A DNA stretch of 64,000 nucleotides from NCBI RefSeq assembly GCF_037138995.1, contig NZ_JBAXHI010000019.1, positions 1-64,000 of the forward strand, in the 5' to 3' direction. How positions within the stretch are numbered: the first letter of the stretch is position 1; the number at the start of each line of letters is the position of its first letter. Origin of the DNA: Chlorohelix sp037138995 (lineage in GTDB: Bacteria > Chloroflexota > Chloroflexia > Chloroheliales > Chloroheliaceae). Positions 45,025 through 54,825 of this stretch are shown one piece after another. Under the pieces are notes generated by a model that ran no database searches, was not told the DNA's origin, and worked only from the letters and a program-made list of their open reading frames with translations. The translations under genes were made by a program, and so were the position numbers.

Positions 45025-46194
45025 CTAAAATTTCCATTTGCCTTGATGAGATTTGTTTAATTCTGCAATATAACTTTCCACCTCGAACCCCTCGTAGCAT
45101 TCCAACCCTAGCGGTAGAGATTGCCAGACTATAGGCGGCAACTTCAGCATCGCGGCGGCTACATTGGAAATGGAATTTCCCAAATTGTCCAAATCATACC
45201 CGCCTTCTAGCAAAATCAGGTATTTTGCGCCAATATCTTGGGCTGTACAGGCTACAATTCCGGTAAGGGTATGATAAAGTTGAGGTGTAAGGTTAAAGCC
45301 TGCGCCGGGGTCATACAGATATATATGGTTAATATCATTAAAATGCCCGTCAAAACCCGCGCTAACGATTATTATTTGCGGACACCATTGTTCCACTAGA
45401 ATTGGTACAACCCGCTTAAATACTGATAGAAATTCACCATCGGTAATTTTGGCTGGCAGAGGTAGATTTATGATATTGCCGTATTTGCCGATTTCGTGGA
45501 CATCGCCTGACTCCGGGTAAAGTTCCGGTCCGAATTGGTGAAGTGAGCAGAAAAGAATGCGCGAGTCGTCTGAAACAATATTTTGAGTGCCATTGCCATG
45601 ATGTAAATCCCAATCAAGAATCATCACCCGCTCTATACCGAGTTGCTTCAAGTAATACTTGGCGGCAATAGCGGCATTATTGAATAGGCAGAATCCTCCG
45701 GCATTCTTTCGTCCAGCATGATGACCGGGTGGGCGGCTAAGGCATAGAGCGCTACTTAGCACACCGTTTAGCAAATCTGCACTGACCGTTAGAGCAGCGC
45801 CCGCCGATAGCAGTCCTGTTTGATAAGATTCGCGGTTTAAGTAGGTAGCTTCCGCCAAAAACCCATCTGCTAATTGCACTTGTTTGATATAGTTCATATC
45901 GTGTGCTTCAATTAAGTCTGCAATATTAGCCGAACTAGGTTCTCGCAATAACATGTGTTGGGCTAATCCTGAATTGACAAGAGCGTTATAAGCAGCGGTG
46001 GCACGGCATGACATTTCGGGATGATGGGTGGGGTTCTGGTAGGAATAGGGGTATTTGATTTTATCCATAGTATAGAACTGGTCTAGATAATTTTGACCTT
46101 CTACTTCATGGTATAAATGCTTGCCTTCAATCCGAATCAAACCCGGATTGTGGGCTTCAAAACTGGACGAATAAACTAACCCGACTGGTAACAT
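45025..46194 (-). CDS. Histone deacetylase family protein (zinc amidohydrolase)
   Basis: The 389-residue enzyme belongs to the HDAC/AcuC/AphA superfamily, which removes acetyl or similar groups from lysine, polyamines or acetoin-related proteins. H158 and H159 are in RPPGHHAGRKNAGGF. The metal ligands D196 and H198 are in LDWDLHHGNGT, and a later Asp is in VSAGFDGH. All active-site residues are present. It follows the cNMP-binding gene on the same strand (60 bp gap), suggesting a signalling link. Substrate unknown. Confidence 0.9.
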   Translation of the reverse strand: MLPVGLVYSSSFEAHNPGLIRIEGKHLYHEVEGQNYLDQFYTMDKIKYPYSYQNPTHHPEMSCRATAAYNALVNSGLAQHMLLREPSSANIADLIEAHDMNYIKQVQLADGFLAEATYLNRESYQTGLLSAGAALTVSADLLNGVLSSALCLSRPPGHHAGRKNAGGFCLFNNAAIAAKYYLKQLGIERVMILDWDLHHGNGTQNIVSDDSRILFCSLHQFGPELYPESGDVHEIGKYGNIINLPLPAKITDGEFLSVFKRVVPILVEQWCPQIIIVSAGFDGHFNDINHIYLYDPGAGFNLTPQLYHTLTGIVACTAQDIGAKYLILLEGGYDLDNLGNSISNVAAAMLKLPPIVWQSLPLGLECYEGFEVESYIAELNKSHQGKWKF

Positions 46195-46254
46195 TTGCTT
46201 TCCGGTAATATAAAAAGGGCAGGAAAATTTAAACGCCTGCCCTTACAAAGTAAA

Positions 46255-46698
46255 TTATCGTTTGGTTTTCTGCTCTTCTAGCGTGCGAATACGGCGGCAT
46301 AAAACCGGCAGCATGGCAACAGCGATACTAGGCTCTCTCCTTAGAACATCAAGAAAGACCCAGCGATTTAATTCCACCACCTGAGTTTCGATAGCTGCCG
46401 TGCAAGTTGCGCTGCGTGGGTAACCATCTATCAACGACATCTCCCCAAAAAAATCCCCTCGTCCTAATTCATTTAACATGTTATCGGACAATCCCGGACG
46501 ATTTTTGTTGGATACTGAAACAGAACCACTCAAAATCACAAACAAACCTGAACCGGGGTCTCCCTGCTTGATGATTATCTCCCCCTTTTTAAAGTTGCGG
46601 GTGGCAGATAATTTGGCTAACATATCAAGGTGTTCATGTTTCAATGCCGCCAAAATCGGTACTTTTTTAAGGTTCTCTATCAAATATTCATTATCCAT
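46255..46698 (-). CDS. Cyclic nucleotide-binding domain protein
   Basis: The 147-residue protein is one cNMP-binding beta-roll of the Crp/PKA-regulatory type (FKKGEIIIKQGDPGSGLFVI, GRGDFFGEMSLIDGYPRSA). There is no DNA-binding or other output domain. The GEMSL/PRSA phosphate-binding cassette is intact, so ligand binding is likely. It lies 13 bp after the DUF4388-like gene and before the deacetylase gene on the minus strand. Confidence 0.9.
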   Translation of the reverse strand: MDNEYLIENLKKVPILAALKHEHLDMLAKLSATRNFKKGEIIIKQGDPGSGLFVILSGSVSVSNKNRPGLSDNMLNELGRGDFFGEMSLIDGYPRSATCTAAIETQVVELNRWVFLDVLRREPSIAVAMLPVLCRRIRTLEEQKTKR

Positions 46699-46711
46699 AT
46701 TTTACCCTGCT

Positions 46712-48136
46712 CTAACCTAGCTCTTGTATCAAAAACAAAAAACGCTCATAAAGTTGGTCAGCCAGATTTTTGTCTATAAACATTTGGGTGACAAGCCGGG
46801 ATTGATTGGCATATGTTTTGAGGCTTGGTGTATTATCTTCGGCTTGAGATAGTAAATTGACTACCCGGTTGGCACGTTTGCCCAAAACTTCGTTGGCAAC
46901 GGCTATCATCTGTTGTTTGATTTCTGCCACAGATTTGGGACGGTTAGATACTTCAAACATTTTGTTTTCGGGTGGGCTGGTTATAACGTCAATCATGCTA
47001 CCGGGTTTGCTAACAATCTGATAAACTCGCACAATTGATTCTTCCAGCACATCATCCATTTCATAATAACTGCCGAGTTTCTGCCCCCCATTGAGGAATA
47101 TGTAACCGCTTTCGGTAAGATTGGTTATATGAACTACCCCCGTATGCTGGCTATGTTCAAGAGTATTTAAAAGTTTGTTTATTTTCATACTGGTGCTGCT
47201 AAAGCTATCCAGCAACTTGTCACCCATTATCAAAGCGGTATAGCTATGGATGAAATCAGCTTCAAGCGGGTATAGCAAAATAGGGTTACGTTCGTTCGGA
47301 GAAACTGTAACATCTACAATACGGCGCAAAGCTCCTTGATCTTTATGAATCGCGCGATTGTCGGCATAACGGCTATGCACAACCCGACCCTTGTATAGGA
47401 TTACAACCGCTTCAATCAGTGGGTTTGCTGTAATTATTGTCAAGAAACCTGAGAACTTTTCGCGCCAAACTAAATCAAGTACATTGCGAACCACACGCCA
47501 ATCCGGCGAATCTTTTAATACAAAGGCGCTAACAAAAGGAAGCGGAAAGCCACTCCACCTCCTGAAGCGGGGCGGGCGCAAAACTTCATCACCGAGTAGA
47601 AATTGGAGTTGCCCCAATTGCTCAATTGCTTGTGAATTTGCAGATAATATCGGATTTAGAGGAGATGGCGCTACAATTGGTGATTCAGGTACAACTTGCG
47701 GTTGCGGTGTTATTTTTGTTCGATTTGTAATTGGTTCATCTATGCTGGTATTCGCTTCAACGGCTTCAAAGGTATAAGCCATCAAGCGATTAGTTTCTTC
47801 GTTAACAGCTTGTAAGGCACTTTCAGCATCATCCTCAGTTAATAAACCCAATGCGCCTAATAAGAGAAGCTCATCGGTTTTGGTTACGGATTCAGATTCG
47901 GGCGTTAATTTCTTATCCCAATGTATCCGTGCCGAACGATTGCCTAGCAACTGGTAAACTACATCATCGCCAGTGACTTTATCATTGGAAGCATGTATAA
48001 GATGACCTTGCTTAAAAAAAAGCTCAGCAATACTCGCGCCGTTTTCCTCAAAACTTAAACATCCTGATTCGGAATGCCGGAGAATATATTGCAGCAATTC
48101 AATTATGGAAAATGAATTGGAACGTGTTTCGGACAT
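46712..48136 (-). CDS. DUF4388-like (PATAN-type) domain protein
   Basis: The 474-residue protein opens with a DUF4388-like domain (SIIELLQYILRHSESGCLSF, ELFFKQGHLIHAS; residues about 10-110). Such domains occur in bacterial regulators and are proposed to be protein-interaction modules. A second, similar fold appears around 230-350 (GFLTIITANPLIEAVVILYK). The C-terminal 130 residues are helical. A role as an adaptor in signalling is likely but not shown; next comes the cNMP-binding gene. Confidence 0.62.
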   Translation of the reverse strand: MSETRSNSFSIIELLQYILRHSESGCLSFEENGASIAELFFKQGHLIHASNDKVTGDDVVYQLLGNRSARIHWDKKLTPESESVTKTDELLLLGALGLLTEDDAESALQAVNEETNRLMAYTFEAVEANTSIDEPITNRTKITPQPQVVPESPIVAPSPLNPILSANSQAIEQLGQLQFLLGDEVLRPPRFRRWSGFPLPFVSAFVLKDSPDWRVVRNVLDLVWREKFSGFLTIITANPLIEAVVILYKGRVVHSRYADNRAIHKDQGALRRIVDVTVSPNERNPILLYPLEADFIHSYTALIMGDKLLDSFSSTSMKINKLLNTLEHSQHTGVVHITNLTESGYIFLNGGQKLGSYYEMDDVLEESIVRVYQIVSKPGSMIDVITSPPENKMFEVSNRPKSVAEIKQQMIAVANEVLGKRANRVVNLLSQAEDNTPSLKTYANQSRLVTQMFIDKNLADQLYERFLFLIQELG

Positions 48137-48334
48137 TTGATGAGATTTTCTGATTTTCTGTCTCGGATACCCATAATATAAATGTCACAGCAAATCTTCC
48201 CAATTGTAGGCAACCCTAAATAATATGTCAAGATACATTGCTTGCATAAACCGAACTGCTCGAACCGCTTAGTTAAGGAGTATTAAAACCCCTCTTTTAA
48301 TAGAACTAATATTTCTTAACTTGTAATTGGTATT

Positions 48335-49738
48335 TCAAGTACGAGTTGTAGGTGAGTGAGTAACAGGCGGGGTTGTAGGTGAGGGAGCAGCAGTAGTACC
48401 GATTGTACTGCTTGCAATTACGGTAGTCTTGGAAGGCTCGGTTGTTGGAGATACCGAAGGAGTAGGTGTAAAAGGAGGCAAAGTGGGAATAGGCGTTGCC
48501 GTAGGCTGAGGTACTATTCTAACCGTAACAGTGGGAGAGTTTATAACTTTAAGACCATCCGGCGCAGTTATCTTAACAGGCATATCCGAATATACTCCAA
48601 CTCCCTTACCTTCCAGATTTACCTCTACCTTAACTTCTTCCAGTTTGAATTGTTTTTGTTGTAAGTCTTGGAATACCTTATAAGGTCCGCTAAGAGTTAT
48701 AGTAACAAGGCTCGGTGTAATATCATAGCGCAAGCCGGGACCAATATTAATTTGTTGTACTTGATATTCCAAACTGGTCGAAAAATCTAACGGTAAAATA
48801 GCAATCCGTACTTTGGCGCGTTTATTATCGGCGGAGACTAATACATTCTTTGGTTGCACCAAAGCAACGTCAAGCACAATATCGCTGTTTGCGCCATTCA
48901 CATCTACCGGTTCTGTTTCGATATAATTAATCTGGCTTATTATATTAGGCTCGCCAAAAATAGTTACAAATTGAGGGTCGCGAGAGGCTGAGCCAACAAC
49001 ATAACCCAAAGCGGGTTGCCCGACTGTCGTTACCCGGATAGGTACATCTCTATTCTGGAAATTCGGATTTACTCTTATATCTACCGTTGCCGTATCTGGA
49101 TTAACTCTTACCTGATCCAGTTTTAATTCTATATCATTTGCGCCGAGCAATACGATACCGGTGGTACGTGCCACCAACGATAAGTTCCGATTTGAAACAT
49201 CTACACGTGCCACTGCACGTTTCACTTGTGCTACCTGACTGTCAGGTCCGGATATCTCTATCATTGCTGGCGTAATCTTAATATCGCTGAGTGTATAATC
49301 AGGCGACACTTCACCTACTGGCTGAACTTCCGCTTTGAGATTCGAGATTTTTATTTCCTCAACCTGAATTTCAATCTTTTCAGGTTTTATACTGTAGCGC
49401 ACCCCATCGGGAACACGCAACTCCATTTTGAACTGGTCGGTTGTTGGTTTGGTAAGCTTGGTAAGATCGACAAAAGGCTTTAGAGAACTTGAAGTGATAC
49501 TGGTTAGCTTATCTCGTGGTCCACTTACGGTTACTGTAACAGATTCTTTTATATTAGTATTGCGAACAATAAGGTTGGTTGCGGAAGGATTGCGAACTTC
49601 CACAGGAATACCATCGTAAGTATTGGTCTGTTCCGGGTACACTGTCAAACTTACATATCCCCATACAAATAACGCTAATATCAATGCAAGAGCTAAGCGT
49701 CCAAGTTTGAAATTTTTGAAACCAGTTAGAAAGTCCAT
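48335..49738 (-). CDS. cdaR: YbbR-domain regulator of diadenylate cyclase (CdaR)
   Basis: CdaR (467 aa) is a membrane-anchored protein that modulates CdaA. One N-terminal helix (about 12-30) precedes at least four extracytoplasmic YbbR repeats of about 80 residues (each with a V-x-N-x-V/T...V-x-G-P pattern, e.g. VEISGPDSQVAQVKRAVARV). A Thr/Pro-rich low-complexity tail (PTPTATPIPTLPPFTPTPS-like) ends the protein. It begins 12 bp after cdaA, the usual cdaA-cdaR arrangement. Confidence 0.86.
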   Translation of the reverse strand: MDFLTGFKNFKLGRLALALILALFVWGYVSLTVYPEQTNTYDGIPVEVRNPSATNLIVRNTNIKESVTVTVSGPRDKLTSITSSSLKPFVDLTKLTKPTTDQFKMELRVPDGVRYSIKPEKIEIQVEEIKISNLKAEVQPVGEVSPDYTLSDIKITPAMIEISGPDSQVAQVKRAVARVDVSNRNLSLVARTTGIVLLGANDIELKLDQVRVNPDTATVDIRVNPNFQNRDVPIRVTTVGQPALGYVVGSASRDPQFVTIFGEPNIISQINYIETEPVDVNGANSDIVLDVALVQPKNVLVSADNKRAKVRIAILPLDFSTSLEYQVQQINIGPGLRYDITPSLVTITLSGPYKVFQDLQQKQFKLEEVKVEVNLEGKGVGVYSDMPVKITAPDGLKVINSPTVTVRIVPQPTATPIPTLPPFTPTPSVSPTTEPSKTTVIASSTIGTTAAPSPTTPPVTHSPTTRT

Positions 49739-49749
49739 AGGAAGAGAAA

Positions 49750-50721
49750 TTACCCGCTTTTTTTTGTAGTCTTGGAAGCAATTTTGGATTGGATGTTGTT
49801 AGGGGTGTTAGCCGTAGCTTCGGGGTCACCTTCTCCGGTTAATTCCTTCGAAAAAAAATGTGTCAACGAAGCCAGCGTTGAGTTGGAAACCTGACGTATT
49901 CGCCGCTTGCTATCTTGTCCTCGGTTAGCTACCAGCAAAGCAATTAGCATGTCGGTTAACTCTTCCCGCTTCAAGTTGCTATGAAGTCTGCCAGAAACAG
50001 CCACCGAAACAGTTCCGGTTTCCTCACTTATAACTATTGCTACTGCATCACTATTTTCGCTAATCCCCAGTGCTGCCCGGTGTCTTGTTCCGTAATGTTG
50101 CTGAATACTGGTATTATCGGTGAGCGGTAAAATCGCGGCTGCTGCCACAATTTGGTCACCTCTTATAATCACCGCGCCATCATGCAAAGGAGTATTTGGG
50201 ACAAAAATATTAACCAATAGTTGTTCGGAGACTAGACCTTCTACCAAAACCCCGTGACTTTTAGTTATGACATCCTGTAAACCGGTACCGCGCTCTATTA
50301 CAAATAGTCCGCCCCATTGTTGCGAACTTAAAGTGTAACAGGTTTTGACCACTTCCGAAATCATTAGACGGATGGCGTTTTCAGTTCGTTGGGTAAGAGG
50401 GCGATTGAACCAATCACTGGTATGCCCGATTTGCTCAAGGGCGCGTCGTATTTCAGGGGCAAAAACTACCGGAATAGCAACCAAAATAGCCGGTAAGGAA
50501 TTTATAACCAAAAAACGCAATACCTGAAATGGCCAGATATTGACGATTATCAATAAAGAAACTATTAGGATAATCGCTCCTCGCATTAATACCAGAGCGC
50601 GTGTACCCTGTAGCAGCGATAGCAGCCCATAAATTAACAGAGCTACTATTATAATTTCAATGGCTGCCACCAAGTCAAGCCTAGAAAAAAGGCTTGCCAG
50701 CAATCCCAACAGTGCGTCCAT
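49750..50721 (-). CDS. cdaA: Diadenylate cyclase CdaA
   Basis: CdaA (323 aa) makes cyclic-di-AMP from two ATP. Three N-terminal membrane helices (about 20-85) precede the DAC domain with LHDGAVIIRGD (DGA 181-183) and GTRHRAALGISE (RHR 213-215), the two catalytic motifs. A long charged tail follows. It lies between the TPR gene (52 bp upstream) and cdaR (12 bp downstream) on the minus strand. A PII-like receptor for its product is encoded at 61691. Confidence 0.96.
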   Translation of the reverse strand: MDALLGLLASLFSRLDLVAAIEIIIVALLIYGLLSLLQGTRALVLMRGAIILIVSLLIIVNIWPFQVLRFLVINSLPAILVAIPVVFAPEIRRALEQIGHTSDWFNRPLTQRTENAIRLMISEVVKTCYTLSSQQWGGLFVIERGTGLQDVITKSHGVLVEGLVSEQLLVNIFVPNTPLHDGAVIIRGDQIVAAAAILPLTDNTSIQQHYGTRHRAALGISENSDAVAIVISEETGTVSVAVSGRLHSNLKREELTDMLIALLVANRGQDSKRRIRQVSNSTLASLTHFFSKELTGEGDPEATANTPNNIQSKIASKTTKKSG

Positions 50722-50773
50722 GCATTCTCAAATCCGAAGCCGAAGCGAACGGGCTAGTATAAAATCAAACGAA

Positions 50774-53700
50774 TCATTTAACTTGTTCTTGCCCAAGTTG
50801 CCCGACTTCTACAGCCTTCTGCTTAGCCTGTTCCTGTAAATTTTTTGCTCTTTCATTTGTCGGTTCACGTTTTAATATTTGCCCGTATAAGCGGTAGGCT
50901 TCCCCGAATCTGTTTACATTTTTCAGAACATCCGCCAAGGTAAAGTAAGCACGGGTATCATCGGGTGTTAGCGCAATAACCTGATGAAGTGCGCCGATAG
51001 CTTCTTGAGGATTACCGTTTTGAAGGCAAATTTGGGCAATAGTGCGCTGTTCTTCGATTGCATCTTTGAGCCGTCCCGCCAAAATATGAATATTTACCAA
51101 TTGCTGGCGAGCTTCAATATCAGCAGGAGCAATGCGTACAATCCGGTCATAAAGGTCATAAGCTTTTTGCTGATTATTCATCATCATGTAAACTTCAGCA
51201 CCTTTTTGCAAGCTGCGTACCGCATCTTTCATACGCCCGTTTTTACGCTGCAACTCTGCCAGTTCCTCGAGTTCAGCCATCCCCTGTTCGGTCATACCAC
51301 GCTGCAAATATACTTGGCTAAGCTTGTCCCTCACTTCAATTCGGTTAGGGGCAATACGCTCCATTTCCTTGAGTACATCAATCATATTTTCAACTTGATT
51401 AAGCTTCTCAAAATGGTCAGCCAGTTCGCCTAATTCTGCTAATGCATCCGGCAATTGTCCCTGCTCGAAAAATAGCTCTGCCAGTTGAAAATAAACGTCT
51501 CTTTCATAAGGCAACAAACGTTTGACGGTTCGCAACGCTTTAATTGCATACTCTGATTGTCCTTGTGCGCCAAAAGCCTTTGCCAATTTACGATAAATGA
51601 CAGATTGCGAAGGTATAGAGCCATATCGGAAATTAGAAGGCGCAAAATTTTGCACGTCCACTTTATCCATATAAGAAACCACCTTGCTAAGAGCTTCTAC
51701 TGCATCGGCATATCGGCTTTTATCAAGATAGATTTGCCCCAATTCCCAACTAGCCAGCAATTCATAATCGCGATTTGAGAGAGAGCCGGAAGAAGAACGT
51801 ATTGTCTCCTCTAATGAACGTATAGCAAGTTGCCATAGTTGCGATTCAATATACAAACAGCCAATGGCATAGCTAATGCCGGGGTTGTTGAATACTATTT
51901 GGGCTTGCCTATATTCCGCAATCACTTTTTCGCGGATAGTCTTATCCTGCCCAATTACATCCAGCACACTTTTGAAGCTTGTCCAACGAACATCGCCTTG
52001 ATCTGTAATAAAAATAGTTATGTTAAGCAAGCATAAAGCTCGTAAATTATACGGCTCTAGTTCAAGGGCGCGTCTAAATTCGGCAAGAGCTTCATTATGT
52101 CGCTCAAGTTGGTTAAGCAACTCACCGTATTTTAGCCTAATTGGAGCGCTACTAGGCGCAAGGCTTCGCAACTTGCGACATTCTTCGAGGGCGCGATCAA
52201 GTTGTCCACTACGGATAGCGCCTTCAATACTATCGAGTAATAATTCTGCGGCTTCCTCCTTAAAACCATTGGTCATCAAGAGGTTGGCGAGTTTTCCGCG
52301 CAGTGCCATATTTTGTGGGCTGATAGTAGCCAACCGCCGAAATGACCAGATTGATTTTTCAGAATCGTTACGCAAGTTATAGAGATCAACAATAAACTGA
52401 TATTTTACACGCGCATGTTCAAGCCAACCCTTTTTAATAAAGATTTCAGCCAGAATGGCTTGTGCGGGCAGATAATTCGGGAAATAGCGTATAAGCTCAT
52501 GTGAAGCATCTATTGCCGCTTGCAATAAATCCCGCTTCATAAACTCTTCTGCTGCCCGAAGATATGGACCCGCATATTGATTTATATCGAGATTTATTAG
52601 TCCGGTAGGGAATACTGAAAGAATTTGCAGCTTTCTACCGGAGTCTTCTGCAGCAACAGTTTTAGCAGGCTCGTTATCCTCATCTGATAACGTTTCAAAA
52701 TCTTCCTCGTCCGGATTCTGGCTAGGTTTGGAGAAAGTAATTGTAGCGCTATAACCCGGAATTTGGGAAGTATCAAGCAACTCTTCGCCAAATTTGCTTT
52801 CTTGCCCCAAATTGGTAGTGGTTGTACTACTTACTATCGGTTCTTCCGGCACAAACTTTGGCGCAACTGGCGGGTTCAGTTCACGCGCTCTGACAAGGGC
52901 AAGCCCAGTTTTTTCGGTTTTGAAATTATTCTCGCGAATGAAATCTGCCAACCTCTGGTAAAGAAGAGTTGCGCCGGGTATATCGCCTTTCTTCTCATAA
53001 GTATCAGCGGTAATCTCATACATGTCCACCAATTCGTCAACGGAGTTCTCATCAATATTAGAGAGGTCAATGCTGCTTAATGCAAATTCATAAGCTTTAA
53101 CCGCTTGGTCATATTGATTTATACCTTCATGAGCCTGTCCAAGCGAAAAATAAGCAGATGCAGCATAATCAGAATCTTTGGCAGCTTTGGTAAGGTTTGG
53201 AATGGCTTGTTCAAATTGATGTTCCTGAATATAAAGTTGACCGAGGCTGTAATAAACATCAGCGCGGTCAGCCCCTGCCTCAATAGCCATTTCATAATGG
53301 CGGATTGCAAGACCTGCTTCTCCGCGTTCAAGATATAATTCGGCATCTGTTATTAGTTTGGTCGCATCCGAAACTGGCATTATTTCAACCGACGGCTCAG
53401 GTTGTACAACCGGAGTTGGGGGAATGGGTTCAAGCGCAGGAGATTCAAATGTCTCGCTAAACACAGGCAAGTCATCTAATGAGGGCAGGTCGGCGGTACT
53501 AATTTCTATCCGGTTTCCGCCTTCAAGCTGATTTATTAGAGTTGGGGCATCCTTGTTATTCGAGTCAAGCTTTAAAACATCGTTAAGTATCTCAAGTGCT
53601 TGCGTATTATCAGTTTTGCGAATATAGTATTTCGCAAGTTCAACCCCAACTGCTGCTGCCGAAGGATTATCGCCTTGATTTACATAGATTTCGATAATGT

Positions 53701-54103
53701 CATAATAAGCTTCAGTGCGATTTTCATCTAATGCAATAATATCGCTGAGTGCTTCAATCTGTACAACCGATTGATTATTTTCACGGGCTATATCACGTAA
53801 ACGAAAGAATATAGCTATTGCATCTTCAATGCGTTCAAGCTTTGCCAAAGATTCGGCATAGCCTCGTAAAATACTAGGGTCTTTCGCCCGTAATTTGGCG
53901 AGAGGCTCAAACTGAATCAGTGCTTGCTCTACTCTACCCATTTGTAGTAAAGAAAGAGCAACTCCATACCGAGCATCCAAATCTTTCTTGAATTCGGTAG
54001 CAGCACGATAGTATTCGCGTAGAGCTTGGTCCCATTGGTTTTTATCCCGGAACTCGCGCCCACGCGACATAGCTTCATCGAATATTTGCCTGTTTTCAGC
54101 CAT
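50774..54103 (-). CDS. Large TPR-repeat protein
   Basis: The 1109-residue protein is built largely of tetratricopeptide repeats: an N-terminal block (1 to about 210), a Pro/Glu-rich linker (about 210-245), a second block (to about 410), an acidic disordered linker (about 410-490), and a long third block to the C-terminus. No signal peptide or enzyme domain is seen, so it is probably a cytoplasmic scaffold. It is directly upstream of cdaA-cdaR (52 bp), suggesting one transcript and a link to c-di-AMP signalling or envelope stress. Confidence 0.8.
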   Translation of the reverse strand: MAENRQIFDEAMSRGREFRDKNQWDQALREYYRAATEFKKDLDARYGVALSLLQMGRVEQALIQFEPLAKLRAKDPSILRGYAESLAKLERIEDAIAIFFRLRDIARENNQSVVQIEALSDIIALDENRTEAYYDIIEIYVNQGDNPSAAAVGVELAKYYIRKTDNTQALEILNDVLKLDSNNKDAPTLINQLEGGNRIEISTADLPSLDDLPVFSETFESPALEPIPPTPVVQPEPSVEIMPVSDATKLITDAELYLERGEAGLAIRHYEMAIEAGADRADVYYSLGQLYIQEHQFEQAIPNLTKAAKDSDYAASAYFSLGQAHEGINQYDQAVKAYEFALSSIDLSNIDENSVDELVDMYEITADTYEKKGDIPGATLLYQRLADFIRENNFKTEKTGLALVRARELNPPVAPKFVPEEPIVSSTTTTNLGQESKFGEELLDTSQIPGYSATITFSKPSQNPDEEDFETLSDEDNEPAKTVAAEDSGRKLQILSVFPTGLINLDINQYAGPYLRAAEEFMKRDLLQAAIDASHELIRYFPNYLPAQAILAEIFIKKGWLEHARVKYQFIVDLYNLRNDSEKSIWSFRRLATISPQNMALRGKLANLLMTNGFKEEAAELLLDSIEGAIRSGQLDRALEECRKLRSLAPSSAPIRLKYGELLNQLERHNEALAEFRRALELEPYNLRALCLLNITIFITDQGDVRWTSFKSVLDVIGQDKTIREKVIAEYRQAQIVFNNPGISYAIGCLYIESQLWQLAIRSLEETIRSSSGSLSNRDYELLASWELGQIYLDKSRYADAVEALSKVVSYMDKVDVQNFAPSNFRYGSIPSQSVIYRKLAKAFGAQGQSEYAIKALRTVKRLLPYERDVYFQLAELFFEQGQLPDALAELGELADHFEKLNQVENMIDVLKEMERIAPNRIEVRDKLSQVYLQRGMTEQGMAELEELAELQRKNGRMKDAVRSLQKGAEVYMMMNNQQKAYDLYDRIVRIAPADIEARQQLVNIHILAGRLKDAIEEQRTIAQICLQNGNPQEAIGALHQVIALTPDDTRAYFTLADVLKNVNRFGEAYRLYGQILKREPTNERAKNLQEQAKQKAVEVGQLGQEQVK

Positions 54104-54201
54104 ATTTTAATCCCAACCTTGCAGTCGCGGCAGTGTGGCGCGGAAATTTCATTGTATCCGGGCAATATTAATTATCTGCTCAACATAATTCTAGTAATTT
54201 A

Positions 54202-54210
54202 ATTATAGCA
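54202..54210 (-). promoter_or_regulatory. Extended -10 promoter of the TPR-cdaA-cdaR operon
   Basis: On the minus strand this reads TGCTATAAT, the extended -10 recurring in the window. It lies about 100 bp upstream of the TPR gene start. No consensus -35 is seen. Confidence 0.55.
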
Positions 54211-54231
54211 TCAAGTGTAAAGGCATGAAAA

Positions 54232-54312
54232 GGCACAAGCACCACAAATTTTAGCGTTATTTCAAATCTTCTTTCTAGAATAGTTTTCCTGATTCTTCAA
54301 AGGGCTTGTGCC
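54232..54312. repeat. 9-bp inverted repeat with 63-bp spacing
   Basis: GGCACAAGC (54232-54240) and GCTTGTGCC (54304-54312) are perfect reverse complements with 63 bp between them. The structure lies between the TPR promoter and the 3' end of the acylphosphatase gene. It could form a long hairpin acting as a terminator or a small repeat element. Confidence 0.5.
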
Positions 54313-54346
54313 GCTTTCCATTAAACTTAAAAGTTGCATCGTTAGC

Positions 54347-54646
54347 TCAATATCTCACTTCAAAACCGTGATAAGTTCCAGTAAAATCACTCCAGTCAAT
54401 GCTAATTTCGCGTACTCTGGAGGGAGTTGGACCGGTGTACAACAAATCGAGTAGATTCTCAAGGTGGGCTTTATATCCTTCTGCTTCAAGCTCTACCATT
54501 GTGTGGTCAAAGCGATTATTGCGAACCCATCCGGTTAGTTCAAGTTTTGCAGCGTGGTATAAAACAAACTGGCGATAGCCTACCCCTTGCACCCGCCCAT
54601 GCACTTGCGCTCTCAAATTTCGCTTCTGCGAGGTTTCATCATTCAT
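54347..54646 (-). CDS. acyP: Acylphosphatase
   Basis: The 99-residue protein has the acylphosphatase fold and hydrolyses carboxyl-phosphate bonds such as acetyl phosphate. VHGRVQGVGYRQFVLYHA holds the phosphate-binding loop with its Arg, and GWVRNNRFDHTMV holds the catalytic Asn. Length is standard. It is alone on the minus strand and divergent from the PadR gene. Confidence 0.92.
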   Translation of the reverse strand: MNDETSQKRNLRAQVHGRVQGVGYRQFVLYHAAKLELTGWVRNNRFDHTMVELEAEGYKAHLENLLDLLYTGPTPSRVREISIDWSDFTGTYHGFEVRY

Positions 54647-54774
54647 TTTTTTGCCTTCCTGCTATTTATTCATCGTGCCAGAATTTCCCCTAGCAACTGG
54701 TTACATTTATTATCCATTTTAAACTATAAATTTGTAGTAGAAAATACATGCAATAAAAAAATATCGGTGGTAGA

Positions 54775-54813
54775 ATATATCATGATAATATATCAGTGTG
54801 ATATATCAGAATG
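54775..54813 (+). promoter_or_regulatory. Three 13-bp iterons upstream of padR (candidate operator)
   Basis: ATATATCA begins at 54775, 54788 and 54801, exactly 13 bp apart, and forms near-identical 13-bp units. The last unit with the preceding TG makes the palindrome TGATATATCA (54799-54808). They overlap or follow a possible -10 (TGGTAGAAT, 54768-54776) and end 12 bp before the PadR start, where a repressor would block its own promoter. Confidence 0.6.
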
Positions 54814-54825
54814 AGATAAGATGCT

